Positions 1 to 6,013 of a stretch of 7,640 nt of DNA are shown piece after piece. Under the pieces are notes generated by a model that was given only the letters and a program-made list of their open reading frames with translations, did no database searches and was not told the origin of the DNA. Positions within the stretch are counted from its first letter, which is position 1; every line of letters begins with the position of its first letter. Source of the DNA: Gammaproteobacteria bacterium (lineage in GTDB: Bacteria; Pseudomonadota; Gammaproteobacteria; Pseudomonadales; UBA3067); contig NVVB01000015.1 of NCBI GenBank assembly GCA_002402085.1, positions 45,421 through 53,060 on the forward strand, given 5' to 3'. Position numbers and translations under genes: made by a program.

Positions 1-1704
1 TGCGGCCGCCTGAGGAGTTTCTGCGCTTTTAGTGAAGTAGGATGATATTTTCTTTAGGAAGCCTGCAGAAGACTCTTTTTTGGCTTCTGGTGCTTGGGTG
101 CTTGGCTGCACCATGCTGACGGCCGGGGTTTCTTTGGTCGTTCTGATCTCGGCAGTGTTTTGATGTCTGTCAGGCTCGCTGATTTCCGAAAGTAGTTCGT
201 AGCTGAGCGTCTCTGACCCTTCTTGATCATTGTTGCTGCGTATTCGAGTTACTTCGTAATGAGGTGTGTCTAAGTTAGGGTTGGGGATTAAGACAATCCG
301 TAATCCTAGCTGTTTCTCAATGGTTTGCAGGGCATCTCGTTTTTCATTCAGTAAATAAGTTGCTACTGAAATCGGTAGTTGCGCTTGAATTTCTCCCGTG
401 CGGTCCTTGAGAGCTTCTTCTTCAATCAAGCGAATGATTGATAAGCCTATGGATTCGACGTCTCTTATGGTGCCTTGACCCTGGCAGCGAGGGCAAACCA
501 CGCCGCTGGTTTCGCCTAAGGAAGGACGTAGTCTTTGACGGGAGAGTTCCATTAGGCCGAAGCGGGATATCTTGCCAATCTGCACTCGGGCTCGATCGCT
601 GGCGAGGGCATCACGCATACGGTTTTCTACTTCACGCTGATTCCTGGGAGGAGTCATGTCGATAAAGTCGACTACAAGTAGGCCGCCGATGTCTCTTAGT
701 CTTAGTTGGCGAGCGATTTCATCTGCGGCTTCAAGGTTGGTGTTGAGGGCGGTTTCTTCAATATCTGCCCCTCGAGTAGCTTTTGATGAATTGATGTCGA
801 TCGAGACTAAAGCTTCGGTGTTATCGATTACGATGGATCCGCCTGAAGGCAGTTTCACTTCGCGCTGGAATGCGGTCTCTATTTGGCTTTCTATTTGATA
901 GCGCGAAAATAGGGGGACAGCATCATTGTAATGTTCGAGCTTGTCTTTGTATTGGGGCATGACTTGAGTCATGAAGTCAGAGGCTTCTTTATAAACATCT
1001 TCGTTGTCGATGATGACCTGGCCAATGTCTTGGCGTAAGTAATCTCGAATGGCACGAATGATTACGTTACTTTCTTGATAGACAAGGAAGGGCGATGGTT
1101 TGGACTCAGACGCTTGTCGAATTGATTCCCAAAGATGGATTAGGTAATCAAGGTCCCACTGAAGCTCTTCTGCGCTGCGGCCTACGCCTGCGGTGCGAAC
1201 GATAACGCCCATGCCTGAAGGAATGGTGATAGCGCTCATCGCTTCTTTGAGCTGGGTGCGTTCGTCGCCTTCGATACGTCTGGATATTCCGCCAGCCCTG
1301 GGGTTGTTGGGCATTAATACAAGATATCGACCTGCAAGGCTGACAAAGGAGGTAAGCGCAGCACCTTTGTTGCCGCGCTCTTCTTTATCTACTTGGACGA
1401 TGATCTCTTGGCCTTCACGCACGACTTCTCGGATGTTAGGTCTTCCGGATTGTTCCCGAGAGCCTTTAACAAAATACTGGCGAGAAATTTCTTTGAGCGG
1501 TAGGAAACCGTGCCTTTCGGCACCGAATTCTACGAAGGCGGCTTCTAGACTAGGTTCAACCCGTGTGATTTTGCCTTTGTATATATTGGCCTTTTTTTGC
1601 TCCCGGGTTCGATGTTCTATGTCTAGGTCAAAAAGTTTCTGTCCTTCAACGAGAGCGACACGCACTTCTTCAGCGTGTGTCGCATTAATTAGCATTCTTT
1701 TCAT
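1..1704 (-). CDS. rne: Ribonuclease E, N-terminal catalytic half (3' end outside window)
   Basis: RNase E is the essential endoribonuclease that starts mRNA decay, processes rRNA and tRNA precursors, and scaffolds the degradosome at the inner membrane. Translating the minus strand from ATG 1702-1704 gives 568 codons without a stop up to the window edge, so the gene is cut by the window, not broken. The protein begins [17 protein letters not shown] and has an S1 domain (about residues 35-125). The DNase I-like catalytic region carries Asp303 (in [13 protein letters not shown]) and Asp346 (in LLVVDFIDM), and the Zn-link CPRC has Cys404 and Cys407, all at the same numbers as in E. coli. The small domain follows (about 415-525), then a low-complexity linker. 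Residues 548-559 ([12 protein letters not shown]) look like the amphipathic membrane-anchoring segment A. The Shine-Dalgarno is weak (GGTAG, 4 nt from the ATG) inside an AU-rich stretch, as suits an autoregulated gene. The C-terminal scaffold is not visible. Identity is certain from the sequence. Confidence 0.97.
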   Translation of the reverse strand, partial: MKRMLINATHAEEVRVALVEGQKLFDLDIEHRTREQKKANIYKGKITRVEPSLEAAFVEFGAERHGFLPLKEISRQYFVKGSREQSGRPNIREVVREGQEIIVQVDKEERGNKGAALTSFVSLAGRYLVLMPNNPRAGGISRRIEGDERTQLKEAMSAITIPSGMGVIVRTAGVGRSAEELQWDLDYLIHLWESIRQASESKPSPFLVYQESNVIIRAIRDYLRQDIGQVIIDNEDVYKEASDFMTQVMPQYKDKLEHYNDAVPLFSRYQIESQIETAFQREVKLPSGGSIVIDNTEALVSIDINSSKATRGADIEETALNTNLEAADEIARQLRLRDIGGLLVVDFIDMTPPRNQREVENRMRDALASDRARVQIGKISRFGLMELSRQRLRPSLGETSGVVCPRCQGQGTIRDVESIGLSIIRLIEEEALKDRTGEIQAQLPISVATYLLNEKRDALQTIEKQLGLRIVLIPNPNLDTPHYEVTRIRSNNDQEGSETLSYELLSEISEPDRHQNTAEIRTTKETPAVSMVQPSTQAPEAKKESSAGFLKKISSYFTKSAETPQAAA

Positions 1705-1954
1705 TTACTACCATTTATTAAATATTGTGCGCCTCTCGTACACTGAGCAGGTAACTACATGAGCTGTTCATCAAAAAGTGATCGACTTTATCCAATGTTA
1801 GGTCTTTGTGTTCACATTTAATCATTATTTATATTTTAAGATCGCACCCTAATTTAAGCCTTGATGCAGTGGTCCCGTGCGCTCTATGTCTGCAACGTAC
1901 GGCGGCCTGGCTTTTGGGGTGTTGGTTATCTTATGCTTTTAATAGCAGGGGGGT

Positions 1955-1977
1955 GTTATTTTCCCGACGAAAATAAC
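1955..1977 (-). repeat. Perfect 9-bp inverted repeat, hairpin in rne leader
   Basis: GTTATTTTC (1955-1963) and GAAAATAAC (1969-1977) are exact reverse complements around a 5-base loop. On the rne strand the hairpin is followed by a run of six C and then AU-rich sequence. No U-run follows on either strand, so an intrinsic terminator is unlikely. It lies about 250 nt upstream of the rne start codon and could be a second structural element of the leader. Function is unknown. Confidence 0.5.
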
Positions 1978-2052
1978 CGTGTTAAGGGCCCTCTTTCAGA
2001 GCTATTAGCATTTCACAAATTTTTTGATGACAACTTTGTTCAGTTCGAGTAG

Positions 2053-2107
2053 GTTCGCAGTTAATTTTCCCTTACCTTGATGGTAAGGCCCAAAATCGGT
2101 TACGAAC
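2053..2107 (-). promoter_or_regulatory. Compound stem-loop in rne leader, resembling hp2 autoregulatory element
   Basis: Read on the rne strand, three stacked helices form. The base is GUUCGUA (2107-2101) with UGCGAAC (2059-2053), 7 bp including one G-U. The middle is GAUUUU (2097-2092) with AAAAUU (2068-2063), 6 bp including one G-U. The top is CCUUACC (2088-2082) with GGUAAGG (2076-2070), 7 bp with an AUCAA loop. A 3x3 internal loop (ACC/AAC) and a GGG/G bulge separate them. Both G-U pairs become C-A mismatches on the plus strand, so the full fold belongs to rne mRNA. E. coli rne carries a comparable stem-internal loop-stem element, hp2, that RNase E senses for feedback control. The similarity here is in architecture and location, not in proven sequence homology. 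Confidence 0.6.
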
Positions 2108-2172
2108 ACTTTACTTCTATAGTTGGCATTAAAGGTTGATCTAACAACTTTTACATACCAAACTTCTGGAAG

Positions 2173-2186
2173 TATTGAATTCAATA
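2173..2186. repeat. Perfect 14-bp palindrome
   Basis: TATTGAATTCAATA reads the same on both strands. It lies about 165 bases inside the predicted rne transcript start and upstream of the compound stem-loop. It could be a protein operator half-buried in the leader or a small RNA hairpin with an AATT loop. It resembles but does not match an FNR/Anr box (TTGAT-N4-ATCAA). On the plus strand a run of T follows at 2194-2200. No function can be assigned. Confidence 0.4.
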
Positions 2187-2349
2187 GCCTATCTTTTTTT
2201 CACTTAGAAATTAGATAGTTAGGTCTTATTGTCGCAGTTCAGAGCGGTTCACTTTGGAGTGTGATTTTATGAATCAATGGCGTCGCAATTGCTCGCCTAC
2301 ACTCGTTATGAAGCCATTTGGTCTGAGCAGACTTATAAGGCTTCGTTTC

Positions 2350-2378
2350 AATATAGCAGTAAAACATAACTACATCAA
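2350..2378 (-). promoter_or_regulatory. Predicted sigma-70 promoter for rne
   Basis: On the minus strand, TTGATG (2378-2373) is separated by exactly 17 bases from TATATT (2355-2350). These match the consensus at 4/6 and 5/6. Transcription would start near 2343. It is the best match I found by eye in the minus direction of this intergenic region. Additional promoters closer to rne, as in E. coli, cannot be excluded. Confidence 0.5.
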
Positions 2379-2391
2379 ATTAGACTGAATT

Positions 2392-2420
2392 TTCACTCTG
2401 GCTAAATAATTGATTATGAT
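2392..2420 (+). promoter_or_regulatory. Predicted sigma-70 promoter for rluC
   Basis: TTCACT (2392-2397) is followed after 17 bases by TATGAT (2415-2420), matching 4/6 and 5/6 consensus positions. The start would be near the A residues at 2426-2428, giving a leader of about 16 nt that contains the rluC ribosome binding site. Its -35 box is only 13 bases from the -35 box of the divergent rne promoter. Confidence 0.5.
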
Positions 2421-2443
2421 ATGGAAAACAAACATAGGGTGAG

Positions 2444-3379
2444 ATGCATCGCGTGGTTAGTTACAGAAAAGTAGGGACCGAAGACGTCGGTCAAAGAATA
2501 GATAATTATTTGTTTCGGGTTCTGAAAGGGGTGCCGAAGTCCAAGATTTATAATGTCATGAGGAAGGGGGAGGTACGGGTTAACAAGGGGAGGGTCAAGC
2601 CCCAATACCGGCTTCAGCTTGACGATGATATCCGCATTCCGCCTATTCGTACTCGAGAAGAAAAAGCCGCTGAGCCTGTTAGTGATTCACTATTAGATAC
2701 CCTGAAGGCTCGAATTTTGTTTGAGGATGATGGCTTGTTAGCGATTAACAAGCCTTCGGGCTTGGCGGTTCATGGGGGCAGTGGTGTGTCGGTGGGGCTA
2801 ATTGAAGCGCTTCGTCAGATGTACCCTGATACCGTTCGTTTGGAGTTGGTGCATCGTTTGGATCGAGATACTTCTGGATGTATTTTGATCTCCAAGAAGC
2901 GTCAAGTGTTAAAAGGCATACATAAGCAGCTGCAAGAAGGGGGGGTTGATAAAGTGTATTTTGCTTTAGTGGCTGGACGCCTGGACCAAAAATTTCAGTG
3001 GGTGGAAGCACCTTTACAGAAAAATGTGCTGCAAAGTGGTGAGCGTTTAGTGCGTGTTTCTAATCAGGGTAAGGCTGCTAAGACTGACTTTAAAGTACTC
3101 GAAAGGTATAAGAAATTCACGTTGTTAGAGGCTAAGCCGATTACGGGTCGGACTCATCAGATCAGAGTGCATGCGCAGTACATAGGGCATTCTATTGTGG
3201 GTGATTCTCGCTATGGTGACGAGTACGCGAATAAGCTTGCACGGGGTGCTGGGATTAATCGGTTGTTTTTACACGCTAATCGCCTTAATTTCATTAATCC
3301 TGGGACCGACAAGCCGATTGAAATAGTTGCCGATTTGGATTCATCGCTTACCGACGCTCTTGGCGAGCTGGAGCGGTAG
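2444..3379 (+). CDS. rluC: 23S rRNA pseudouridine synthase RluC
   Basis: RluC converts uridines 955, 2504 and 2580 of 23S rRNA (E. coli numbering) to pseudouridine. The 311-residue protein has the family layout. An N-terminal S4 RNA-binding domain (about residues 15-75) contains GQRIDNYLFRVLKGVPKSKI and RKGEVRVNKGRVKP. The RluA-type catalytic domain follows, with NKPSGLAVHGG (102-112), the active-site motif HRLDRDTSG with catalytic Asp140, and GRTHQIRVHAQY near residue 220. Length is close to the 319 residues of the E. coli enzyme. The ATG at 2444 follows AGGGTGAG closely, and its N terminus aligns with known RluC. It is divergent from rne, as in many gammaproteobacteria, and leads a same-strand group with the two genes that follow. 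Identity is very secure. Confidence 0.96.
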   Translation: MHRVVSYRKVGTEDVGQRIDNYLFRVLKGVPKSKIYNVMRKGEVRVNKGRVKPQYRLQLDDDIRIPPIRTREEKAAEPVSDSLLDTLKARILFEDDGLLAINKPSGLAVHGGSGVSVGLIEALRQMYPDTVRLELVHRLDRDTSGCILISKKRQVLKGIHKQLQEGGVDKVYFALVAGRLDQKFQWVEAPLQKNVLQSGERLVRVSNQGKAAKTDFKVLERYKKFTLLEAKPITGRTHQIRVHAQYIGHSIVGDSRYGDEYANKLARGAGINRLFLHANRLNFINPGTDKPIEIVADLDSSLTDALGELER

Positions 3380-3425
3380 CGCGGTGACACGTGCGCGTTT
3401 TTGGCGGTGCAAACGCAGCCCGTAG

Positions 3426-3443
3426 AGGCCTTTCGAAAGGTCT
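3426..3443 (+). terminator. Weak hairpin after rluC, possible attenuator or terminator
   Basis: AGGCCTT (3426-3432) pairs with AAGGTCT (3437-3443), 7 bp with one G-T pair and a TCGA loop. It is followed by TTAAATC rather than a clear U-run. It sits in the 108-base gap between the rluC stop and the HAD gene start. It could partly terminate or mark a processing site; full termination is doubtful. Confidence 0.3.
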
Positions 3444-3487
3444 TTAAATCGTAAAAATATAAATTAGAGTTCGTGTGGGGTGGTATC

Positions 3488-4156
3488 TTGGAAAGCAGTA
3501 AATATCGATTGATTATTTTTGATTGGGACGGAACCTTAATGGATTCCGCGGATAGAATTGCTTTTTGTATGCGCAAGGCCGCGGAAGATGCTCAGGTTGA
3601 AGTGCCTAGCGTCGATGAAGTGAAAGAAATAATTGGGCTGGGGCTACCCGAGGCGATTAAGAAATTAATGCCTCTTGTTGGCGAGGATGATCGTGAAGAG
3701 GTGGAGAAGTATTATCGGTACCATTTCATTAATAATCGCGAACGTACTTCGGTATTCTTTGATGGTGCCTTGCAGGCGTTGGATGAGCTGTTAGAACGGG
3801 GGTTTATATTGGCCGTTGCTACGGGGAAGAGTCGCCGAGGTCTTAATCGAGAATTTGAAAAGCATAGTGTCGGTCATTATTTCGTCGAGTCCCGCTGTGC
3901 CGATGAAACCCGATCCAAGCCGGACCCATTGATGTTGCATGAAATATTACAAAGTACGAATTGCGTTCGTGAACAGGCGGTGATAATCGGCGATACTGAG
4001 TACGATATGGACATGGGGCGGCAGGCAGGCATTGATCGAATTGGGGTCACCTATGGTGTCCATTCTAAAGATCGATTAGAAGCCTTTGAGCCAGAAGTCT
4101 GTTTAGATGCTATTAATGAATTGGTCCCGTGGTTGGTAAATTCCTCGGAGCGCTAG
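3488..4156 (+). CDS. HAD-superfamily IA hydrolase (phosphoglycolate phosphatase-like)
   Basis: This is a haloacid-dehalogenase-type phosphatase; the substrate is not readable from sequence. All four HAD motifs are present (numbering from the TTG start used here). Motif I is FDWDGTLMDS with nucleophile Asp12 and acid/base Asp14. Motif II is ATGKS with Thr112. Motif III is SKPDP with Lys144. Motif IV is GDTEYDMD with Asp169 and Asp173. The helical segment after motif I is the C1-type cap of Gph-like enzymes, and the 222-residue length fits. Start choice: GTG 3473 would add WGGIL-type residues, but the run TGGGGTGG before TTG 3488 looks like its ribosome binding site. Homologues, from memory, also begin only a few residues before the DWDG motif, so I prefer TTG. 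The same gene family sits between rluC and an S49 peptidase gene in Pseudomonas. A plausible role is removal of phosphoglycolate or other waste phosphates. Confidence 0.9.
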   Translation: MESSKYRLIIFDWDGTLMDSADRIAFCMRKAAEDAQVEVPSVDEVKEIIGLGLPEAIKKLMPLVGEDDREEVEKYYRYHFINNRERTSVFFDGALQALDELLERGFILAVATGKSRRGLNREFEKHSVGHYFVESRCADETRSKPDPLMLHEILQSTNCVREQAVIIGDTEYDMDMGRQAGIDRIGVTYGVHSKDRLEAFEPEVCLDAINELVPWLVNSSER

Positions 4157-4186
4157 TAACTTACTTAAATTTGGAAGAATAAACGT

Positions 4187-5164
4187 ATGTCGGAGAACCA
4201 GAATAACGATTCAAATCCGTCAAAGCCAGAGTGGCAATTGATCGAAAAACTTTTACAGTCCGCTCAGAGTGAGAAAAAGTCCACTCGGCGGTGGGGGATA
4301 TTCTTTAAGTTGCTCACGTTTAGTTATTTGTTTTTTATATTGGCGATATTTGTGTCAAAGCAAATGCCATCCGCACCAGGGGCTGGTGTTAACGAAGGGC
4401 ATACCGCATTAGTGGATGTGCATGGCGTGATTTCGGAAGCCGAGGATGCGAGCGCAGATAATATAACCTCGGGGCTAAGAGCTGCCTTTGAGGCGGAGAA
4501 TTCGAAAAGCATTATTATGCGCATTAATAGCCCCGGCGGTAGCCCGGTTCAGTCGGATTATGTATTTAATGAGATTCAGCGATTAAAAGAAAAACATCCA
4601 GAGAAGAAGCTTTATGCTGTGATCACTGATGTGGGGGCGTCGGGGGCTTACTATATCGCCGCAGCGGCGGATGAAATATACGCCAACCCGTCAAGTATTG
4701 TTGGGTCTATCGGCGTGATAATGGGCGGTGGCTTCGGTTTTGAGGGGTTGATGGGTAAGTTGGGCGTGGAGCGACGAACCGTGAAGGCGGGGGCTCACAA
4801 AGACCTTTTAGATCCCTTTTCTCCGGTTAAGGGTTTCCAGCAAAAGCATATGCAAAGCATGTTGGATGGTGTTCATGAAGAGTTTATTAATAGCGTAAAA
4901 AGTGGACGAGGGGATCGTTTAAAAGATGATCCCTTGCTGTTTACCGGATTATTTTGGAATGGTCGAGATGCGCTTGAGCTAGGCTTAGTGGATGCTTTTG
5001 GTAGTGCTGGTTATGTTGCGCGAGAAATCATTGAGGTCGAAAAGATTGTTGATTATACGGTCAGGCCTTCCCCCGTTGATGCAATATTCGATCGTTTAGG
5101 CGTTAGCATTGGCGGCACTATTGCGCAGCAATTGGGTCTGTCCAGCGGGTTTAAGATGGAGTAG
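4187..5164 (+). CDS. sppA: S49 family signal peptide peptidase, SppA/SohB-like membrane serine protease
   Basis: S49 peptidases are inner-membrane enzymes that degrade cleaved signal peptides and other membrane peptides with a Ser-Lys dyad. The 325-residue protein has a hydrophilic N-terminal tail (1-35) and one transmembrane helix (about 37-58, FFKLLTFSYLFFILAIFV). A single protease domain follows, in the periplasm by analogy. Visible motifs are INSPGGSP (113-120), TDVGASGAYYIAAAAD with nucleophile Ser152, GSIGVIMGG, and AGAHKDLLDPFSP with the likely general base Lys205. The Ser-Lys spacing matches that of Bacillus SppA as I recall it. The length is that of the short, one-domain type, not the 618-residue double-domain E. 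coli SppA. GGAAG lies 9 nt before the ATG. The gene starts 30 nt after the HAD stop, which suggests co-transcription. The symbol is by family; it could equally be named a SohB-type peptidase. Confidence 0.9.
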   Translation: MSENQNNDSNPSKPEWQLIEKLLQSAQSEKKSTRRWGIFFKLLTFSYLFFILAIFVSKQMPSAPGAGVNEGHTALVDVHGVISEAEDASADNITSGLRAAFEAENSKSIIMRINSPGGSPVQSDYVFNEIQRLKEKHPEKKLYAVITDVGASGAYYIAAAADEIYANPSSIVGSIGVIMGGGFGFEGLMGKLGVERRTVKAGAHKDLLDPFSPVKGFQQKHMQSMLDGVHEEFINSVKSGRGDRLKDDPLLFTGLFWNGRDALELGLVDAFGSAGYVAREIIEVEKIVDYTVRPSPVDAIFDRLGVSIGGTIAQQLGLSSGFKME

Positions 5165-5255
5165 TTTGAGTCGAAGTAGGAGTCATTGAGTCTTTCGGGC
5201 GTTGATGGCTCTTACTTGTGGGTACGCCTTGGTTGGTGGGCAGTATAATGGCGGA

Positions 5256-5285
5256 TTATTTAGCTGTAGGTAGGCAGCTAAATAG
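5256..5285. terminator. Hairpin between convergent sppA and maf, likely bidirectional terminator
   Basis: TTTAGCTG (5259-5266) and CAGCTAAA (5275-5282) are perfect inverted repeats with an 8-base loop, extendable by two or three pairs to 5256-5285. On the plus strand the sequence AGTTTTG follows, giving a short U-run for sppA transcripts. The minus-strand tail is poor in U. The maf stop codon (5278-5280) lies inside the stem. This is the only candidate terminator I see between the convergent genes. Confidence 0.5.
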
Positions 5286-5883
5286 TTTTGTGAGGTCGAG
5301 GTGTTAAGGGTAAGTTGACTCCCTCGGCATACAGGAAGTCGATTAGTAGGATTAGCGGTAAACCTATGAGTGAGTTTGGGTCTCTGCTTTGAATGCGGTC
5401 AATTAAAAGTATTCCAAGGGCTTCCGACTTAAAGCTGCCTGCGCAGTCGTAAGGCTGCTCGGCTTCTAAGTAACGTTCGATTTGTAGCGTTGATAGTTCG
5501 CGAAAAGTCACTGTTGTAGTTTCCAAGCCGTAGTGCTTGCGGCCAGTCTTTGTGTTCAGTAATGCTAGGCCTGTTGAGAAAACAACTTCTTTGCCGCTAG
5601 AGAGAGCCAGTTGCTCTTGGGCGTGCTTTGGGCTGTTAGGCTTAGTGAGGATTCTGCCGCCTACTTCCGCAACTTGGTCTGACCCGATAATGAGGTGCTG
5701 AGGGTGGTTTTGGGCAATTTTCTCGGCCTTAGCGAGGCTTAGCCTTTTTACTAGCTGGCAAGCGCTTTCATTGTTGAGACTTGATTCATCGATATTGGCT
5801 GCTTGGCTTGTGAAAGGTAATGTCAACTTGGCTAGAATTTGTCCGCGATATTGAGAGCTTGATGCTAGTATTAGTGGGAGCAT
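5278..5883 (-). CDS. yceF: Maf/YceF family nucleotide pyrophosphatase (7-methyl-GTP type)
   Basis: Maf proteins hydrolyse modified or non-canonical nucleoside triphosphates to monophosphates. The YceF subgroup prefers 7-methyl-GTP in E. coli. The 201-residue product starts MLPLILASSSQYRGQIL, the family's nucleotide-binding SSSxxR segment. It has DESSLNNES (about 32-40) and LIIGSDQVAEVGG with catalytic Asp69, at the same position as in E. coli YceF. Later come the conserved CAGSFKSEALGILL and DPNSLIGLP segments, the latter typical of the YceF branch rather than the dTTPase YhdE branch. The ATG at 5881-5883 matches the family N terminus; its Shine-Dalgarno is poor (GGAT about 9 nt upstream). 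It is divergent from yceD across 130 bases, as in E. coli. A weak minus-strand promoter TTCAAC (5969-5964) / TAAAAT (5947-5942), spacer 16, is possible. Confidence 0.94.
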   Translation of the reverse strand: MLPLILASSSQYRGQILAKLTLPFTSQAANIDESSLNNESACQLVKRLSLAKAEKIAQNHPQHLIIGSDQVAEVGGRILTKPNSPKHAQEQLALSSGKEVVFSTGLALLNTKTGRKHYGLETTTVTFRELSTLQIERYLEAEQPYDCAGSFKSEALGILLIDRIQSRDPNSLIGLPLILLIDFLYAEGVNLPLTPRPHKTI

Positions 5884-5975
5884 GGTCGTGGATCCGGGTG
5901 TTTATGGTGGAAATGTTCGGGTTTTTGCTGTGCGGGCTATAATTTTACCTTTATAAACAGCAAGTTGAATATATT

Positions 5976-6004
5976 TTGACAGCTTGTATTGATAAGCCTA
6001 TCAT
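5976..6004 (+). promoter_or_regulatory. Near-consensus sigma-70 promoter for yceD-rpmF-plsX
   Basis: TTGACA (5976-5981, 6/6) and TATCAT (5999-6004, 5/6) are separated by 17 bases, the strongest promoter match I found in the window. Initiation seven or so bases after the -10 box falls at about 6010-6012, only two to four bases before the yceD ATG at 6014. Farther upstream a perfect TATAAT (5938-5943) lacks a recognisable -35 box and could be a second, weaker start giving a leader of about 64 nt. Confidence 0.75.
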
Positions 6005-6013
6005 TTCGCGCTT

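Larger units (their letters stand above)
1705..2343 (-). promoter_or_regulatory. Long 5' leader of rne mRNA (gene-free region)
   Basis: No convincing gene lies between rne and rluC. If the promoter at 2350-2378 is used, rne mRNA would have a leader of about 640 nt. E. coli rne also has an unusually long leader, and RNase E cuts it to control its own synthesis. On the rne-sense strand I see a 55-nt compound hairpin (2053-2107), a 9-bp hairpin (1955-1977), and small hairpins at 1988-2002 (GCUCU/AGGGC, one G-U) and 1775-1789 (AAAGT/ACTTT). A single-stranded-looking AU-rich stretch lies just before the start codon (about 1708-1728), the kind of site RNase E prefers. The leader role is inferred from position and structure; the hairpins are seen directly. 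Confidence 0.55.

Noticed and set aside
2..9. GCGGCCGC (NotI site) at the window start
   Set aside because: It encodes part of the Ala-rich linker of RNase E in frame; no sign of a cloning junction.
438..1762. Plus-strand frames of 75, 80 and 189 codons
   Set aside because: They lie on the opposite strand of the rne catalytic domain, which is unmistakable; their proteins are serine/arginine-rich shadow translations.
1861..2052. 63-codon plus-strand frame with a hydrophobic stretch ending in AGGC, like a lipoprotein signal
   Set aside because: TTG/ATG start without a ribosome binding site, the lipobox does not fit (A-G-G-C, no Leu at -3), and it is antisense to the presumed rne leader, covering its hairpins. 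No recognisable family.
2131..2152. Plus-strand hairpin AAAGGTTG/CAACTTTT
   Set aside because: It is complete only on the plus strand, where no transcript is expected, and it has no U-run for a terminator.
2421..2474. Short upstream ORF overlapping the rluC start (ATG 2421)
   Set aside because: It overlaps the predicted -10 and transcript start and has no ribosome binding site, so it would not be on the mRNA in a translatable form.
2414..3576. Minus-strand frames opposite rluC and the HAD gene start
   Set aside because: Shadows of securely identified genes; no ribosome binding sites or family motifs.
5166..5192. Direct repeat TTGAGTC (5166-5172 and 5186-5192) after sppA
   Set aside because: Seven bases, only two copies, and no gene start nearby; consistent with chance.
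5244..5249. Perfect TATAAT on the plus strand between sppA and maf
   Set aside because: No -35 box at a usable distance, and it would only drive transcription into the terminator hairpin and antisense to maf.
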